This document shows, one piece after another, positions 14,688 through 22,709 of a DNA stretch of 25,373 bases; within the stretch, counting starts at the first letter, position 1, and each line of letters starts with the position of its first letter. The translations under genes and the position numbers were made by a program. The notes beneath the pieces were generated by a model. It did no database searches, was not told the origin of the DNA, and worked only from the letters and a program-made list of their open reading frames with translations. Source of the stretch: Burkholderiaceae bacterium (lineage in GTDB: Bacteria > Pseudomonadota > Gammaproteobacteria > Burkholderiales > Burkholderiaceae_C); the NCBI GenBank assembly GCA_017853735.1, contig JAFMJA010000005.1:1-25373 (forward strand), read 5' to 3'.

Positions 14688-15731
14688 ATGTCCAAGACCC
14701 AGACGCGACCGACTATCGATGAAGTGGCAAGAAGTGCTGGCGTGTCGACCGCCACCGTGTCTCGGGTGCTCAATAAGCCGCAAGCTGTACGTGATGCCCT
14801 ACGTAAACAGGTGATGGGGGCTATTTCAAGGCTTGGTTATGTGCCCGACGCGGGTGCCCGCGCTCTGACACTGCGCAGAAGCGGAACCATTGGTGCTGTT
14901 TTCCCGACTGTCGACAACGCTATTTTTGCCAAGGCGATAGATGCGTTACAGAGACGTCTTGCCATTGATGGAGTTCAATTACTCTTGGCTACCAGTGGGT
15001 ACAGTCCAGAAAGTGAGATGCACGAGGCTGTCAACCTGGTGACGCGCGGTGTGGATGCTCTGGTGCTGTGCGGTTTTAGTCAGCACCCAAATTTGCTGAG
15101 CTTTTTGAACCAACGCGGATTGCCTTGTGTGCATGTCATGGGGCATCCTGGCATGGAAGGCCAGTTAAGCGTGGGCTTTGACAACGCGCGGGGCATGTAC
15201 AACGCCACTCGGTATTTGCTGGACCTTGGCCATCGGCATATTGCCATGCTGGCGGGGGTCAGCAGGAACAATGACCGCGCGCGGGAGCGGATTGCGGGTT
15301 TACGTTCAGCCTTGCAGGATGCGGGCGTGGACTGGCCAGATTCGTTCTTAATAGAAAGCCCCTATGCTTTGGCGGAAGCCAGATCTGGAATGCGTCAACT
15401 CATGCAACTGAACCCTCGACCGACAGGGGTCATATGCGGCAATGATGTCCTGGCGCTTGGGGCTATGTTGGAAGCCTTCCATATGAACCTGCAAATTCCA
15501 GAGGATGTCTCTGTCATAGGTTTTGACGACCTTGAAATGTCGCGTCACCTGCGTCCTGCGCTCACGACCGTCAGGGTGCCGACTGAAAGCTTGTGGTCCA
15601 AGGCTGCCGAGCTTCTGCTGACAAAACTTCGCAATGAACCCGTGGCGATGCATACCGAAGTAGAGGTGGCATTGGTGGTTCGCGAATCTTGTGGGCCAGT
15701 GGCTCCAAAGTCAGCCAGCGCAGCCAGCTGA
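14688..15731 (+). CDS. LacI-family transcriptional regulator
   Basis: DNA-binding regulator of 347 residues. The N-terminal helix-turn-helix is residues 8-30 (TIDEVARSAGVSTATVSRVL), followed by the hinge region (LGYVPDAGARALTLRRSGTIG) and a periplasmic-binding-protein-like ligand domain with the usual late block ICGNDVLALGAML and VSVIGFDDLEMSRHLRPALTTVR. It is transcribed away from the leftward operon, and two matching operators lie in the intergenic region. It is therefore the likely local repressor of the transporter/hpsN operon, relieved by a small-molecule sugar or sulfonate ligand that I cannot identify. No strong ribosome binding site is visible before the ATG. Confidence 0.92.
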   Translation: MSKTQTRPTIDEVARSAGVSTATVSRVLNKPQAVRDALRKQVMGAISRLGYVPDAGARALTLRRSGTIGAVFPTVDNAIFAKAIDALQRRLAIDGVQLLLATSGYSPESEMHEAVNLVTRGVDALVLCGFSQHPNLLSFLNQRGLPCVHVMGHPGMEGQLSVGFDNARGMYNATRYLLDLGHRHIAMLAGVSRNNDRARERIAGLRSALQDAGVDWPDSFLIESPYALAEARSGMRQLMQLNPRPTGVICGNDVLALGAMLEAFHMNLQIPEDVSVIGFDDLEMSRHLRPALTTVRVPTESLWSKAAELLLTKLRNEPVAMHTEVEVALVVRESCGPVAPKSASAAS

Positions 15732-15764
15732 TTTAAAACTTCTTGCCGCTACTGATCTGAAGAT

Positions 15765-16541
15765 TCATTTTTTCGACAAAACGCTGACGTAATCGTGCGC
15801 ACGGGTGTCGATGGTGGAAATGCGGTATTCCACCGGCTTGTCGGCAAAGGTCAAGGCCAGTCGATGGACTTCGATCACTGGACAGCCCACTGGCATGCCC
15901 AATACACGGGCTACAGAGCGGCCGGCTGCCACTGCCCGCGCGCGCTCCTGGGCGCGCAGGACAGTAATTCCAAAATCAGATTGGTATAGGGCATATACCG
16001 TGCTGCTTCGATTGACAAATTGGTGTTCGCTGAGATTTCTGAATTTTGCAAGCGGCAAGGTCAGCTGGTCATGAACGACCACTTGTTTATTCAACGAAAG
16101 TTTATTTTCGATTCTGAACACCTGATCACCCGGTCGAATTCTCAAAGCACGAGCCTCCGTAGGCTGCGCTTTGTCTCTTGTAAAGGAGATGCAGGCAATG
16201 TCAGGATATTCCAGTTCGCGAATCGGATGGCCTTCCTCGGGGTCCGGTCTGGGTTCGACTTGAAAAAATTGGAACATGAAGCGGGCATTGTTGTGCGGTG
16301 CGACAAAGGTTCCTTTCCCTTGCCTGCGTACCAACACATGCTCATGAACCAGTTCGTCTACAGCATGTCTCAGCGTCCCGATGCTCACCTTCATGGCGGT
16401 CGACAGTGTGGCCTCATTGGGCAAAGCCTTGCCGATCCCATAGTGACCGGCCTCGATCATTTGCTGCAGGTCTCTCTTGACCAGGCGATAAAGCGGCAAT
16501 GCTTTTTGAACTGGATCCGATGGGATTTTGGCGGTCGGCAT
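15765..16541 (-). CDS. GntR-family (HutC subfamily) transcriptional regulator with UTRA domain
   Basis: Regulator of 258 residues. The N-terminal winged helix-turn-helix spans about 15-80 (LYRLVKRDLQQMIEAGHYGIG, LPNEATLSTAMKVSIGTLRHAVDELVHEHVLVRRQGKGTFV). A C-terminal UTRA ligand-binding domain follows from about 100 to 255 (HDQLTLPLAKF, RARAVAAGRSVARVLG, EYRISTIDTRAHDY). It is divergent from suyA, and a perfect inverted repeat lies between them, so it probably controls suyAB and itself in response to a sulfonate or its product. It converges on the LacI gene, with 33 bases between the two ends. Confidence 0.92.
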   Translation of the reverse strand: MPTAKIPSDPVQKALPLYRLVKRDLQQMIEAGHYGIGKALPNEATLSTAMKVSIGTLRHAVDELVHEHVLVRRQGKGTFVAPHNNARFMFQFFQVEPRPDPEEGHPIRELEYPDIACISFTRDKAQPTEARALRIRPGDQVFRIENKLSLNKQVVVHDQLTLPLAKFRNLSEHQFVNRSSTVYALYQSDFGITVLRAQERARAVAAGRSVARVLGMPVGCPVIEVHRLALTFADKPVEYRISTIDTRAHDYVSVLSKK

Positions 16542-16581
16542 GTCTTGAAACCACTGGAGCGGCTAGAGCTTTGCATTTTAT

Positions 16582-16599
16582 AGGTCATATAAATGACCT
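16582..16599. promoter_or_regulatory. Perfect inverted repeat, predicted GntR operator
   Basis: AGGTCAT-ATAA-ATGACCT is a perfect 7-bp inverted repeat with a 4-base spacer. It ends 2 bases upstream of the suyA -35 box and abuts a TATAAA (16582-16577, minus strand) that could be the -10 box of the GntR gene. It is therefore well placed to control both divergent genes. The match to a GntR/HutC operator is inferred from symmetry and position. Confidence 0.65.
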
Positions 16600-16601
16600 G
16601 G

Positions 16602-16629
16602 TTGACACCCGCGACTTGCGCTCTACACT
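16602..16629 (+). promoter_or_regulatory. Predicted sigma-70 promoter of the suyAB operon
   Basis: TTGACA at 16602-16607 and TACACT at 16624-16629 with a 16-base spacer. The predicted start lies about 30 bases before the suyA ATG at 16665. Confidence 0.55.
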
Positions 16630-16664
16630 ACCCATCCGTAACAACTTTTAGTAGTGGATTTGCA

Positions 16665-16946
16665 ATGATTCATTTTGTTTTGCACGACGCCAAGGACACC
16701 GTGGCTGTCGTTGTTGTGGAAGGTGTGAAAGCAGGCAATGATCTGACGGGCTGGATCATGGATGAAGACAAGACCATCCAAATCAAGGCTCAGCAGGACA
16801 TTCCTATCGGACACAAAATTGCCCTGAAAGCCATGAATGTGGGCGATACCGTTTGGAAATACGGAATTGACATGGGCAAAGTGGTGGCTCCGATTCAGGT
16901 CGGTCAGCATGCGCATGTACACAACATCAAGACCAAGCGTTGGTAA
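16665..16946 (+). CDS. suyA: (R)-sulfolactate sulfo-lyase, small subunit
   Basis: Small subunit of 93 residues, made of a single SAF/UxaA N-terminal-type domain (VVVVEGVKAGNDLTGW, IPIGHKIALKAMNVGDTVWKYGIDMG). With SuyB it cleaves (R)-sulfolactate into pyruvate and sulfite in the cytoplasm. The size and the separate large-subunit gene immediately downstream match SuyAB rather than a one-piece altronate dehydratase. The frame opens earlier at an ATG inside the palindromic operator, but that start lies upstream of the predicted promoter. The ATG at 16665 gives the domain its normal N terminus. SuyB follows after 17 bases. Confidence 0.9.
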   Translation: MIHFVLHDAKDTVAVVVVEGVKAGNDLTGWIMDEDKTIQIKAQQDIPIGHKIALKAMNVGDTVWKYGIDMGKVVAPIQVGQHAHVHNIKTKRW

Positions 16947-16963
16947 TTTCAGAGGAATTCATC

Positions 16964-18139
16964 ATGTCAGTGATTAACAAAGACACCACTTTTCTGGGTT
17001 ACCGCCGTGAGAATGGCCGTGTGGGCGTGCGTAACCATGTGATCATCCTTCCTTTGGATGATTTGTCCAATGCGGCAGCTGAGGCCGTGGCGCACAACAT
17101 CAAGGGCGCCCTGGCGATTCCCCATCCCTACGGGCGCCTGCAATTTGGCGCAGATCTGGACCTTCATTTTCGAACTCTGATAGGCACCGGTTGCAATCCC
17201 AATGTGGCAGCCGTGGTGGTGATTGGTATCGAGGACGGATGGACTAAAAAAGTGGTTGATGGCATTGCCATCACCGGTAAACCCGTGACCGGATTTGGCA
17301 TCGAAGGGCATGGCGATCATGAGACCATCATGAAGGCCAGCAAGGTGGCGCGCGAGTATGTCCAGTGGGCCAGCGAAAAGCAGCGTGAAGTGTGCGGCAT
17401 TTCCGAGCTTTGGGTCAGTACGAAGTGCGGAGAAAGCGACACTACCAGTGGATGCGGAGCCAACCCCACGGTTGGAAATGCATTCGACAAACTGCATCCC
17501 TTAGGTAATTACCTCTGCTTTGGCGAAACCAGCGAAATCACTGGTGGCGAAAGCATTGTTGCCGCCCGATGCAAGACGCCTGAAGTGGCAGACAAGTTCA
17601 TGTTCATGTTCAATCGTTATCAGGACATGATCAACCGTCATAAAACCACTGATCTGTCCGAGAGCCAGCCGACCAAAGGCAATATTGCGGGTGGACTCAC
17701 TACCATCGAGGAAAAGGCACTTGGCAACATCCAGAAGATCGGTAAAAAATGCACTGTGGATGGCGTCATTGACAAGGCTGAAATGCCTAGCCATTCTGGC
17801 TTGTGGTTTATGGATTCATCCTCCGCAGCCGCTGAAATGGTGACCTTGTGTGCGGCTTCAGGTTACGCGGTGCACTTTTTCCCGACCGGACAGGGCAATG
17901 TTATTGGAAACCCGATCCTGCCGGTCATCAAGATCTGTGCCAATCCGCGCACCGTACGGACCATGAGCGAACATATCGATGTGGATAGCTCTGGATTGCT
18001 GCAACGTGAGATTACCCTGGATCAGGCGGGTGACAAATTGCTGGAGTGCATGCTACGTACTGCCAACGGCCGATTGACTGCCGCAGAAGCATTGGGCCAT
18101 CGGGAGTTTGTGCTCACCCGTCTGTACGAATCAGCCTAG
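16964..18139 (+). CDS. suyB: (R)-sulfolactate sulfo-lyase, large subunit
   Basis: Large subunit of 391 residues in the UxaA/altronate-dehydratase C-terminal family. It begins FLGYRRENGRVGVRNHVIILP, a hallmark of the family, and has conserved cysteines in TGCNPN, STKCGESDTTSGCGANP and downstream that are candidates for metal or iron-sulfur binding. It forms the active enzyme with SuyA, and the desulfonation step yields sulfite and pyruvate. AGAGGA precedes the ATG at 16964; an upstream in-frame ATG at 16940 overlaps the suyA end and lacks such a site. The slcC and comC genes that follow are the known partner enzymes, which strongly supports sulfolactate over altronate as substrate. Confidence 0.92.
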   Translation: MSVINKDTTFLGYRRENGRVGVRNHVIILPLDDLSNAAAEAVAHNIKGALAIPHPYGRLQFGADLDLHFRTLIGTGCNPNVAAVVVIGIEDGWTKKVVDGIAITGKPVTGFGIEGHGDHETIMKASKVAREYVQWASEKQREVCGISELWVSTKCGESDTTSGCGANPTVGNAFDKLHPLGNYLCFGETSEITGGESIVAARCKTPEVADKFMFMFNRYQDMINRHKTTDLSESQPTKGNIAGGLTTIEEKALGNIQKIGKKCTVDGVIDKAEMPSHSGLWFMDSSSAAAEMVTLCAASGYAVHFFPTGQGNVIGNPILPVIKICANPRTVRTMSEHIDVDSSGLLQREITLDQAGDKLLECMLRTANGRLTAAEALGHREFVLTRLYESA

Positions 18140-18146
18140 GCGGCGC

Positions 18147-19076
18147 ATGGCACGCATTGTCATCAGCGAGTTTATGGACGAACGTGCCGTAGCGCAATTA
18201 AGCGCTCGGCACGACGTTCTTTACGACCCTAAGCTCGTTGACGATCAGTCACGTTTGCTGGCTGAGGCTAAAAATGCCGAGGCACTGATCGTGCGCAACC
18301 GAACCCAGGTGCGTGGCGAACTGCTGGCAGCACTTACCCAGTGCCGCGTCGTCGGACGCTTGGGCGTGGGGCTGGACAACATCGATGTGCCGGGCTGCGA
18401 GACGCGCGGCCTTCAGGTCATACCCGCAACGGGCGCTAATGCCTTGTCGGTAGCTGAATATGTCATCACGGCCGCCATGATGCTACTGCGAGGTGTTTAT
18501 CAATCCAGCGCTGCAGTGGCCCTAGGCCAGTGGCCACGAAATGCGCTGGCTAACGGCCGCGAGACGGCGGGTAGCACACTGGGCATCATCGGATTTGGAT
18601 CTATAGGTCAGATGGTGGCGCGTCTTGCGCGCGGTTTGGGCATGCAGGTCATTGCATTTGATGCGATGTATGACCGCGATGCGTCTGTATATGAAGAATC
18701 CGGTGTCAAGTGTGCAGGGCTCCTCGAAGTGATTGCTCAGTCGGATGTGCTTACCCTTCATGTGCCTCTGGTAGAGGGCACCCGTGGCTTGTTCAACGCA
18801 GAAAGAATTGCCTTGATGAAGCCAGGTGCTATTCTGATCAACACCTCACGCGGGCATATTGTTGACATGGCTGCGCTGGTGTCTGCGCTCAGGTCAAATC
18901 ATCTGGGAGGGGCGGCGATAGATGTCTTTGATGTCGAACCTTTGCCAGCCTCTGAATCGCTGCAAAATTGCCCCAATCTGTTGTTGACGCCGCATATTTC
19001 GGGTGTCAGTGCCGAATCGAATGAGCGGGTATCTTTTTTGATTGCAGATAAAGTCATCGAATACCTGGATCGATAA
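18147..19076 (+). CDS. slcC: (S)-sulfolactate dehydrogenase (D-2-hydroxyacid dehydrogenase family)
   Basis: NAD-dependent D-isomer-type 2-hydroxyacid dehydrogenase of 309 residues. It has the Rossmann motif GIIGFGSIG (146-154) and catalytic residues R235 (INTSRGHIVD), E264 (DVEPL) and H283 (TPHISG). In characterised sulfolactate degraders, SlcC oxidises (S)-sulfolactate to sulfopyruvate. I choose the ATG at 18147, seven bases after the suyB stop. The longer frame starts inside suyB. The stop overlaps the comC start in TAATG. Without the neighbours it could be mistaken for phosphoglycerate or glyoxylate dehydrogenase. Confidence 0.9.
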   Translation: MARIVISEFMDERAVAQLSARHDVLYDPKLVDDQSRLLAEAKNAEALIVRNRTQVRGELLAALTQCRVVGRLGVGLDNIDVPGCETRGLQVIPATGANALSVAEYVITAAMMLLRGVYQSSAAVALGQWPRNALANGRETAGSTLGIIGFGSIGQMVARLARGLGMQVIAFDAMYDRDASVYEESGVKCAGLLEVIAQSDVLTLHVPLVEGTRGLFNAERIALMKPGAILINTSRGHIVDMAALVSALRSNHLGGAAIDVFDVEPLPASESLQNCPNLLLTPHISGVSAESNERVSFLIADKVIEYLDR

Positions 19077-20077
19077 TGCCCAAAATTTCAATGCAGGAGG
19101 CCATTGTGCTCGTATCGAGCGCCTTGGCCCGTGCCGGTGCCAGCCAGGGGATGGCTGATTCAACTGCCAGGTCACTGGTGTTGGCTGAAGCCCAGGGCCT
19201 CGGTTCGCACGGATTGAGCCGTGTAGGGCAATATGTCACCCACTTAAAAAATGGTCGGGTCAATGGTGCAGCTGTTGCTTCCCTCAGTCGGCGCAAAGGT
19301 GGTGCATTGCTGATTGATGCTCAGGAGGGATTGGCATTCCCCGCCTGTGCATTGGCAGTGGCCGAGGCGATTGCTGCAGCAGCTGAATTTGGTGTTTCAT
19401 TTGCGGGTGTGGTTCGAAGTCACCATTGCGGGGTGGTGGTAGATCATCTGCGGCCAGCGGCAGCGGCCGGCATGGTGGGCATTGGTTTTGCTAACTCGCC
19501 ATCAGCCATGCCCGCGGCTGGTGGCCGGCATGCAATTTTTGGCACCAATCCGATTGCTGCAGTCTTCCCCCGGCGAGGTGCTGATCCGCTTCTGGTGGAC
19601 CTCAGCCTGAGCGAGGTTGCACGTGGGAAACTGATGGTGGCTGCCAAGGAAAACAAGCCCATTCCCCAGGGCTGGGCACTGGACGCGCAAGGGCTGCCAA
19701 CCACAGACCCTAAAGCAGGCTTGGCCGGCTCCATGTTGCCGATTGGGGCGATCTCTTCCACCAAGGGGGCCATGCTGGCACTTGTGGTTGAACTTCTTGT
19801 GACAGCGCTGATTGGCGCAAACTATGGCTTTGAAGCTTCCAGCTTTTTTGTCGATGAGGGAAACCGCCCTGGCATCGGCCAAGCTTTCATGATTTTGGAC
19901 CCCGGTGCTCTTGCCGGCAACGATGGCTATTACCAGCGCATCGAGGTATTGATCCAAGAAATGCTCAAGGACGAGGGAGTCAGACTTCCAGGCGCCAGGC
20001 GAGAAAATCTACTCAAGCTTGCCCGTGAAAATGGATTGTCGCTCTCGGACGATATGCTTCATGCGCTTCAGCAGTAG
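19076..20077 (+). CDS. comC: (R)-sulfolactate dehydrogenase (LDH2/malate dehydrogenase family)
   Basis: NAD(P)-dependent oxidoreductase of 333 residues in the LDH2/MDG2 family. Diagnostic blocks are GSHGLSRV (H45, R49), SHHCGVV (H116, H117), ANSPSAMPAAGG and IFGTNPIAAVFPR. In the known pathway ComC reduces sulfopyruvate to (R)-sulfolactate, the form cleaved by SuyAB. It is coupled to slcC by a one-base stop/start overlap, and the pair act together as a two-enzyme racemase for sulfolactate. A 91-base gap with no convincing promoter or terminator separates it from the dehydratase. Confidence 0.88.
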   Translation: MPKISMQEAIVLVSSALARAGASQGMADSTARSLVLAEAQGLGSHGLSRVGQYVTHLKNGRVNGAAVASLSRRKGGALLIDAQEGLAFPACALAVAEAIAAAAEFGVSFAGVVRSHHCGVVVDHLRPAAAAGMVGIGFANSPSAMPAAGGRHAIFGTNPIAAVFPRRGADPLLVDLSLSEVARGKLMVAAKENKPIPQGWALDAQGLPTTDPKAGLAGSMLPIGAISSTKGAMLALVVELLVTALIGANYGFEASSFFVDEGNRPGIGQAFMILDPGALAGNDGYYQRIEVLIQEMLKDEGVRLPGARRENLLKLARENGLSLSDDMLHALQQ

Positions 20078-20168
20078 ATCACTGAAGATTAAAAAATTTG
20101 TGGTAGTTGGATTGATCCGCCGGGTGGTGTTGGCCGGTAGCCCGTCCGCCTAATATTGGGGAACCCAT

Positions 20169-21899
20169 TTGAAGACCTTGTCCGAACTACGGTCGCGAAG
20201 ATGGTTCGCAGACCAGGGAATGCGCGGGTTTGCCCATCGCCAGCGTATGCAGCAGCAGGGCATCCGGCGAGAAGACATCATGGATCGTCCTATGGTGGCA
20301 ATCATCAATACCTGGAGTGATTTGTCACCCTGCCATGCGCACTTGCGTGAACGGGCTGAAGCGGTTAAGCGCGGCGTACTGATGGCTGGTGGCTATCCGG
20401 TGGAACTGCCCGCCATGAGCCTGGGTGAGGTCATGGTCAAGCCAACAACCATGCTCTACCGCAATCTTCTCGCCATGGAGGTGGAAGAACTTCTCCGTAG
20501 TCTTCCTTGTGACGGTGCTGTCATTTTGGCTGGATGTGACAAGACTACACCGGGCACCCTGATGGGCGCCATCAGCATGGACCTGCCATTTATTTTTTGC
20601 CCAGCAGGTCCAATGTTGAATGACCGTTATGTGAGGGATGGTGTTTCGCGCATCGTTGGTGCTGGAACCCACACCCGAATTTTCTGGGATGAATATCAGG
20701 CCGGAAACATCGACGCCAATGAAATGGAGCATCTTGAGTCTCGAATGACGCGTTCTCCCGGTACCTGCAATACCATGGGTACTGCTTCAACCATGACCTG
20801 TCTTACCGAGGCGCTGGGGTTGACGCTGCCAGGCGCCAGCGCAATACCCGCCATGGATTCGGCGCATGCGCGCATGGCAACCGACTGTGGTGAACGAATC
20901 GTCGGCATGATTTGGGAGGACTTGAAGCCCTCAAGGCTGCTGACCAAGGGCAGTTTTGACAATGCCATGGCTGTGCAAATGGCCTTGGCAGGCTCTACCA
21001 ATGCGGCGATTCATCTCCTAGCCGTGGCACGCCGCGCCAATATTGCCCTAACACTTGATGCGATGGATACCATGGCAAGGCAAGTGCCGGTCCTGGCTAA
21101 CCTATTTCCCAGCGGCGATCGATTGATGGAGGATTTTTATTATGCAGGAGGCTTGCCGGCATTGATGGAAGTCATCCGCTCGAAACTGAGCACTTCTGAG
21201 ATGACGGTCACTTCTCGCACCGTGGGGGAAAACATTGCGGCCGCAAAAGTTCTTGATCCTGTGGTGATCAGGCCTCTAGAGCAACCGGTCACTTCAGCAG
21301 AAGCCTTGGCGGTTTTGAAGGGTAACCTGGCTCCCAATGGCGCGGTTATCAAGCCAAGCGCGGCCAGTCTCAAGCTGATGCAGCATACCGGACGCGCCCT
21401 GGTCTTTGACAGCCAGCCTGAAATGCTGGCAGCCATCGCAGACGAAAGCCTGGACTGTGACGAAAACACGGTATTGGTGCTGCGCAATGCGGGACCTATC
21501 GGAGCGCCCGGCATGCCTGAATGGGGTAATCTCCCAATTCCAAAGAAGTTGCTCAGAATGGGTGTTCGAGACATGCTTAGGCTCAGTGATGCGCGCATGA
21601 GTGGCACGCATTACGGAACCTGTGTTCTCCACATCTCGCCAGAAAGTGCGGTTGGAGGACCCCTGTCATTGGTGGAATCGGGAGATTTGATCGAACTCGA
21701 TGTAATGAGCCGTAAGCTTCACCTGCATGTCGAGGAAACCGAGTTGCAACGCAGACGCGCGAATTGGCGCTCAAAAGCGTTCGACTATCAACGCGGATTC
21801 GTGCATCTTTATCAAAAGCATGTCACACAAGCCCATGAGGGATGCGACTTTGATTTCATGCAGGGCACCCAAACCACTCCTGAACCGGTAATTTTTTGA
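20169..21899 (+). CDS. IlvD/Edd-family sugar-acid dehydratase (sulfogluconate dehydratase candidate)
   Basis: Iron-sulfur dehydratase of 576 residues in the IlvD/Edd family, which removes water from an aldonic acid to give a 2-keto-3-deoxy acid. Cluster cysteines are C55 (SDLSPCHAHL), C123 (AGCDKTTPG) and C200 (SPGTCNTMGTAS). The N terminus LRSRRWFADQGMRGFAHRQRM is that of the arabinonate/sugar-acid subgroup rather than dihydroxyacid dehydratase. The start is TTG at 20169 with GGGGAA about 6 bases upstream. No ATG lies before the conserved block. The next gene is an HpcH/HpaI aldolase coupled by TGATG, the same enzyme pair used for sulfogluconate and keto-deoxy-sulfogluconate in the sulfo-Entner-Doudoroff pathway. 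That substrate is inferred from the sulfolactate genes alongside. Gluconate, arabinonate or xylonate remain possible. Confidence 0.88.
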   Translation: MKTLSELRSRRWFADQGMRGFAHRQRMQQQGIRREDIMDRPMVAIINTWSDLSPCHAHLRERAEAVKRGVLMAGGYPVELPAMSLGEVMVKPTTMLYRNLLAMEVEELLRSLPCDGAVILAGCDKTTPGTLMGAISMDLPFIFCPAGPMLNDRYVRDGVSRIVGAGTHTRIFWDEYQAGNIDANEMEHLESRMTRSPGTCNTMGTASTMTCLTEALGLTLPGASAIPAMDSAHARMATDCGERIVGMIWEDLKPSRLLTKGSFDNAMAVQMALAGSTNAAIHLLAVARRANIALTLDAMDTMARQVPVLANLFPSGDRLMEDFYYAGGLPALMEVIRSKLSTSEMTVTSRTVGENIAAAKVLDPVVIRPLEQPVTSAEALAVLKGNLAPNGAVIKPSAASLKLMQHTGRALVFDSQPEMLAAIADESLDCDENTVLVLRNAGPIGAPGMPEWGNLPIPKKLLRMGVRDMLRLSDARMSGTHYGTCVLHISPESAVGGPLSLVESGDLIELDVMSRKLHLHVEETELQRRRANWRSKAFDYQRGFVHLYQKHVTQAHEGCDFDFMQGTQTTPEPVIF

Positions 21900-22669
21900 T
21901 GAATAACCCATTCCTTCATATGCTTTCGCGGTCCGATCTGCCAGGGCCCTTTCCGGTTGGAACTTGGCTGATGTCCTCTAGCCCTCTGGTCGCAGAGGCC
22001 TTGGGGTGTGCTGGCTTTGACTGGGCGGTGGTAGACATGGAGCATTCACCAGTCGACGTGGGCGACCTGGTCCACTTGCTGCAGGCAATTTCTGGGACTG
22101 CCATGTTGCCGATCACGCGTGTACCCTGGAACGACCCGGTCGTGGTCAAGCGTGTACTGGATGCCGGGGCGCGCACCCTGATGTTCCCATTTATCCAGAA
22201 CGCGCTTGAAGCGCGTCAGGCGGTTTCTGCATCGAAATACCCCCCTGAAGGTTCCCGTGGCATGGCGGCCATGAGCCGGGGATCGCGTTTTGGAACCACC
22301 AAAGATTATTTCAAGATTGCCAATCAATCGGTGAGTGTGATTTTGCAAGTAGAGACTGTCAAATCGATGTCAGTAATTGAAGAAATTGCTGAAACCGAAG
22401 GCGTGGATTCGATTTTTATAGGTCCTGGAGATCTCAGCGGTGACATGGGGCATATCGGTAACACCATGCACCCAGAGGTGATGGAGTTGATGAGCCAGGG
22501 AGTCCAAGCCTGCCACCGAAGTGGTAAATCTGTTGGGACGGTGGGGGGCTCCCCAGAGGCTGTGGCCGCTTACCGGAAAGCGGGATTCGACTATATTGCC
22601 TGTGGCTCAGATCTCGGTCTCTTGATGAAGCAGTGCGCAAGTCATTTATCGGCTTTAAGAGAAAAATAA
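21899..22669 (+). CDS. HpcH/HpaI-family aldolase (2-keto-3-deoxy-sulfogluconate aldolase candidate)
   Basis: Class II (metal-dependent) pyruvate aldolase of 256 residues, splitting a 2-keto-3-deoxy acid into pyruvate and an aldehyde. Active-site residues are present: H49 (VVDMEHSP), R74 (ITRVPWND), metal ligands E152 (LQVETVKS) and D178 (IGPGDLSGDMG). The ATG at 21899 shares a base with the dehydratase stop, so the two are co-translated. In Pseudomonas putida SQ1 the analogous aldolase yields pyruvate and sulfolactaldehyde. Here sulfolactaldehyde could enter the sulfolactate pathway. The family is firm and the coupling to sulfonate is inferred. The family is promiscuous, so 4-hydroxy-2-oxo acids from aromatic or sugar catabolism are alternatives. 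Confidence 0.88.
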   Translation: MNNPFLHMLSRSDLPGPFPVGTWLMSSSPLVAEALGCAGFDWAVVDMEHSPVDVGDLVHLLQAISGTAMLPITRVPWNDPVVVKRVLDAGARTLMFPFIQNALEARQAVSASKYPPEGSRGMAAMSRGSRFGTTKDYFKIANQSVSVILQVETVKSMSVIEEIAETEGVDSIFIGPGDLSGDMGHIGNTMHPEVMELMSQGVQACHRSGKSVGTVGGSPEAVAAYRKAGFDYIACGSDLGLLMKQCASHLSALREK

Positions 22670-22709
22670 ACAAACCCAACCTGAATCGACAACCCAAGGA
22701 GCTCAAGTC

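Noticed and set aside
16020..16583. 187-codon open frame on the plus strand across the GntR gene
   Set aside because: It is antisense to a well-conserved regulator, and its translation has no domain-like character.
16593..16664. Longer suyA starting at the ATG at 16593
   Set aside because: That ATG is inside the palindromic operator and upstream of the predicted promoter. The extra 24 residues have no counterpart in the SAF domain.
18147..19076. Phosphoglycerate dehydrogenase (SerA)
   Set aside because: It lacks the regulatory C-terminal domain of long SerA forms and sits between suyB and comC, which fits SlcC.
20078..20168. Promoter before the dehydratase (TAATAT at 20151-20156)
   Set aside because: There is no acceptable -35 box at the right spacing, and the start of transcription would fall almost on the ribosome binding site. 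Read-through from comC is simpler.
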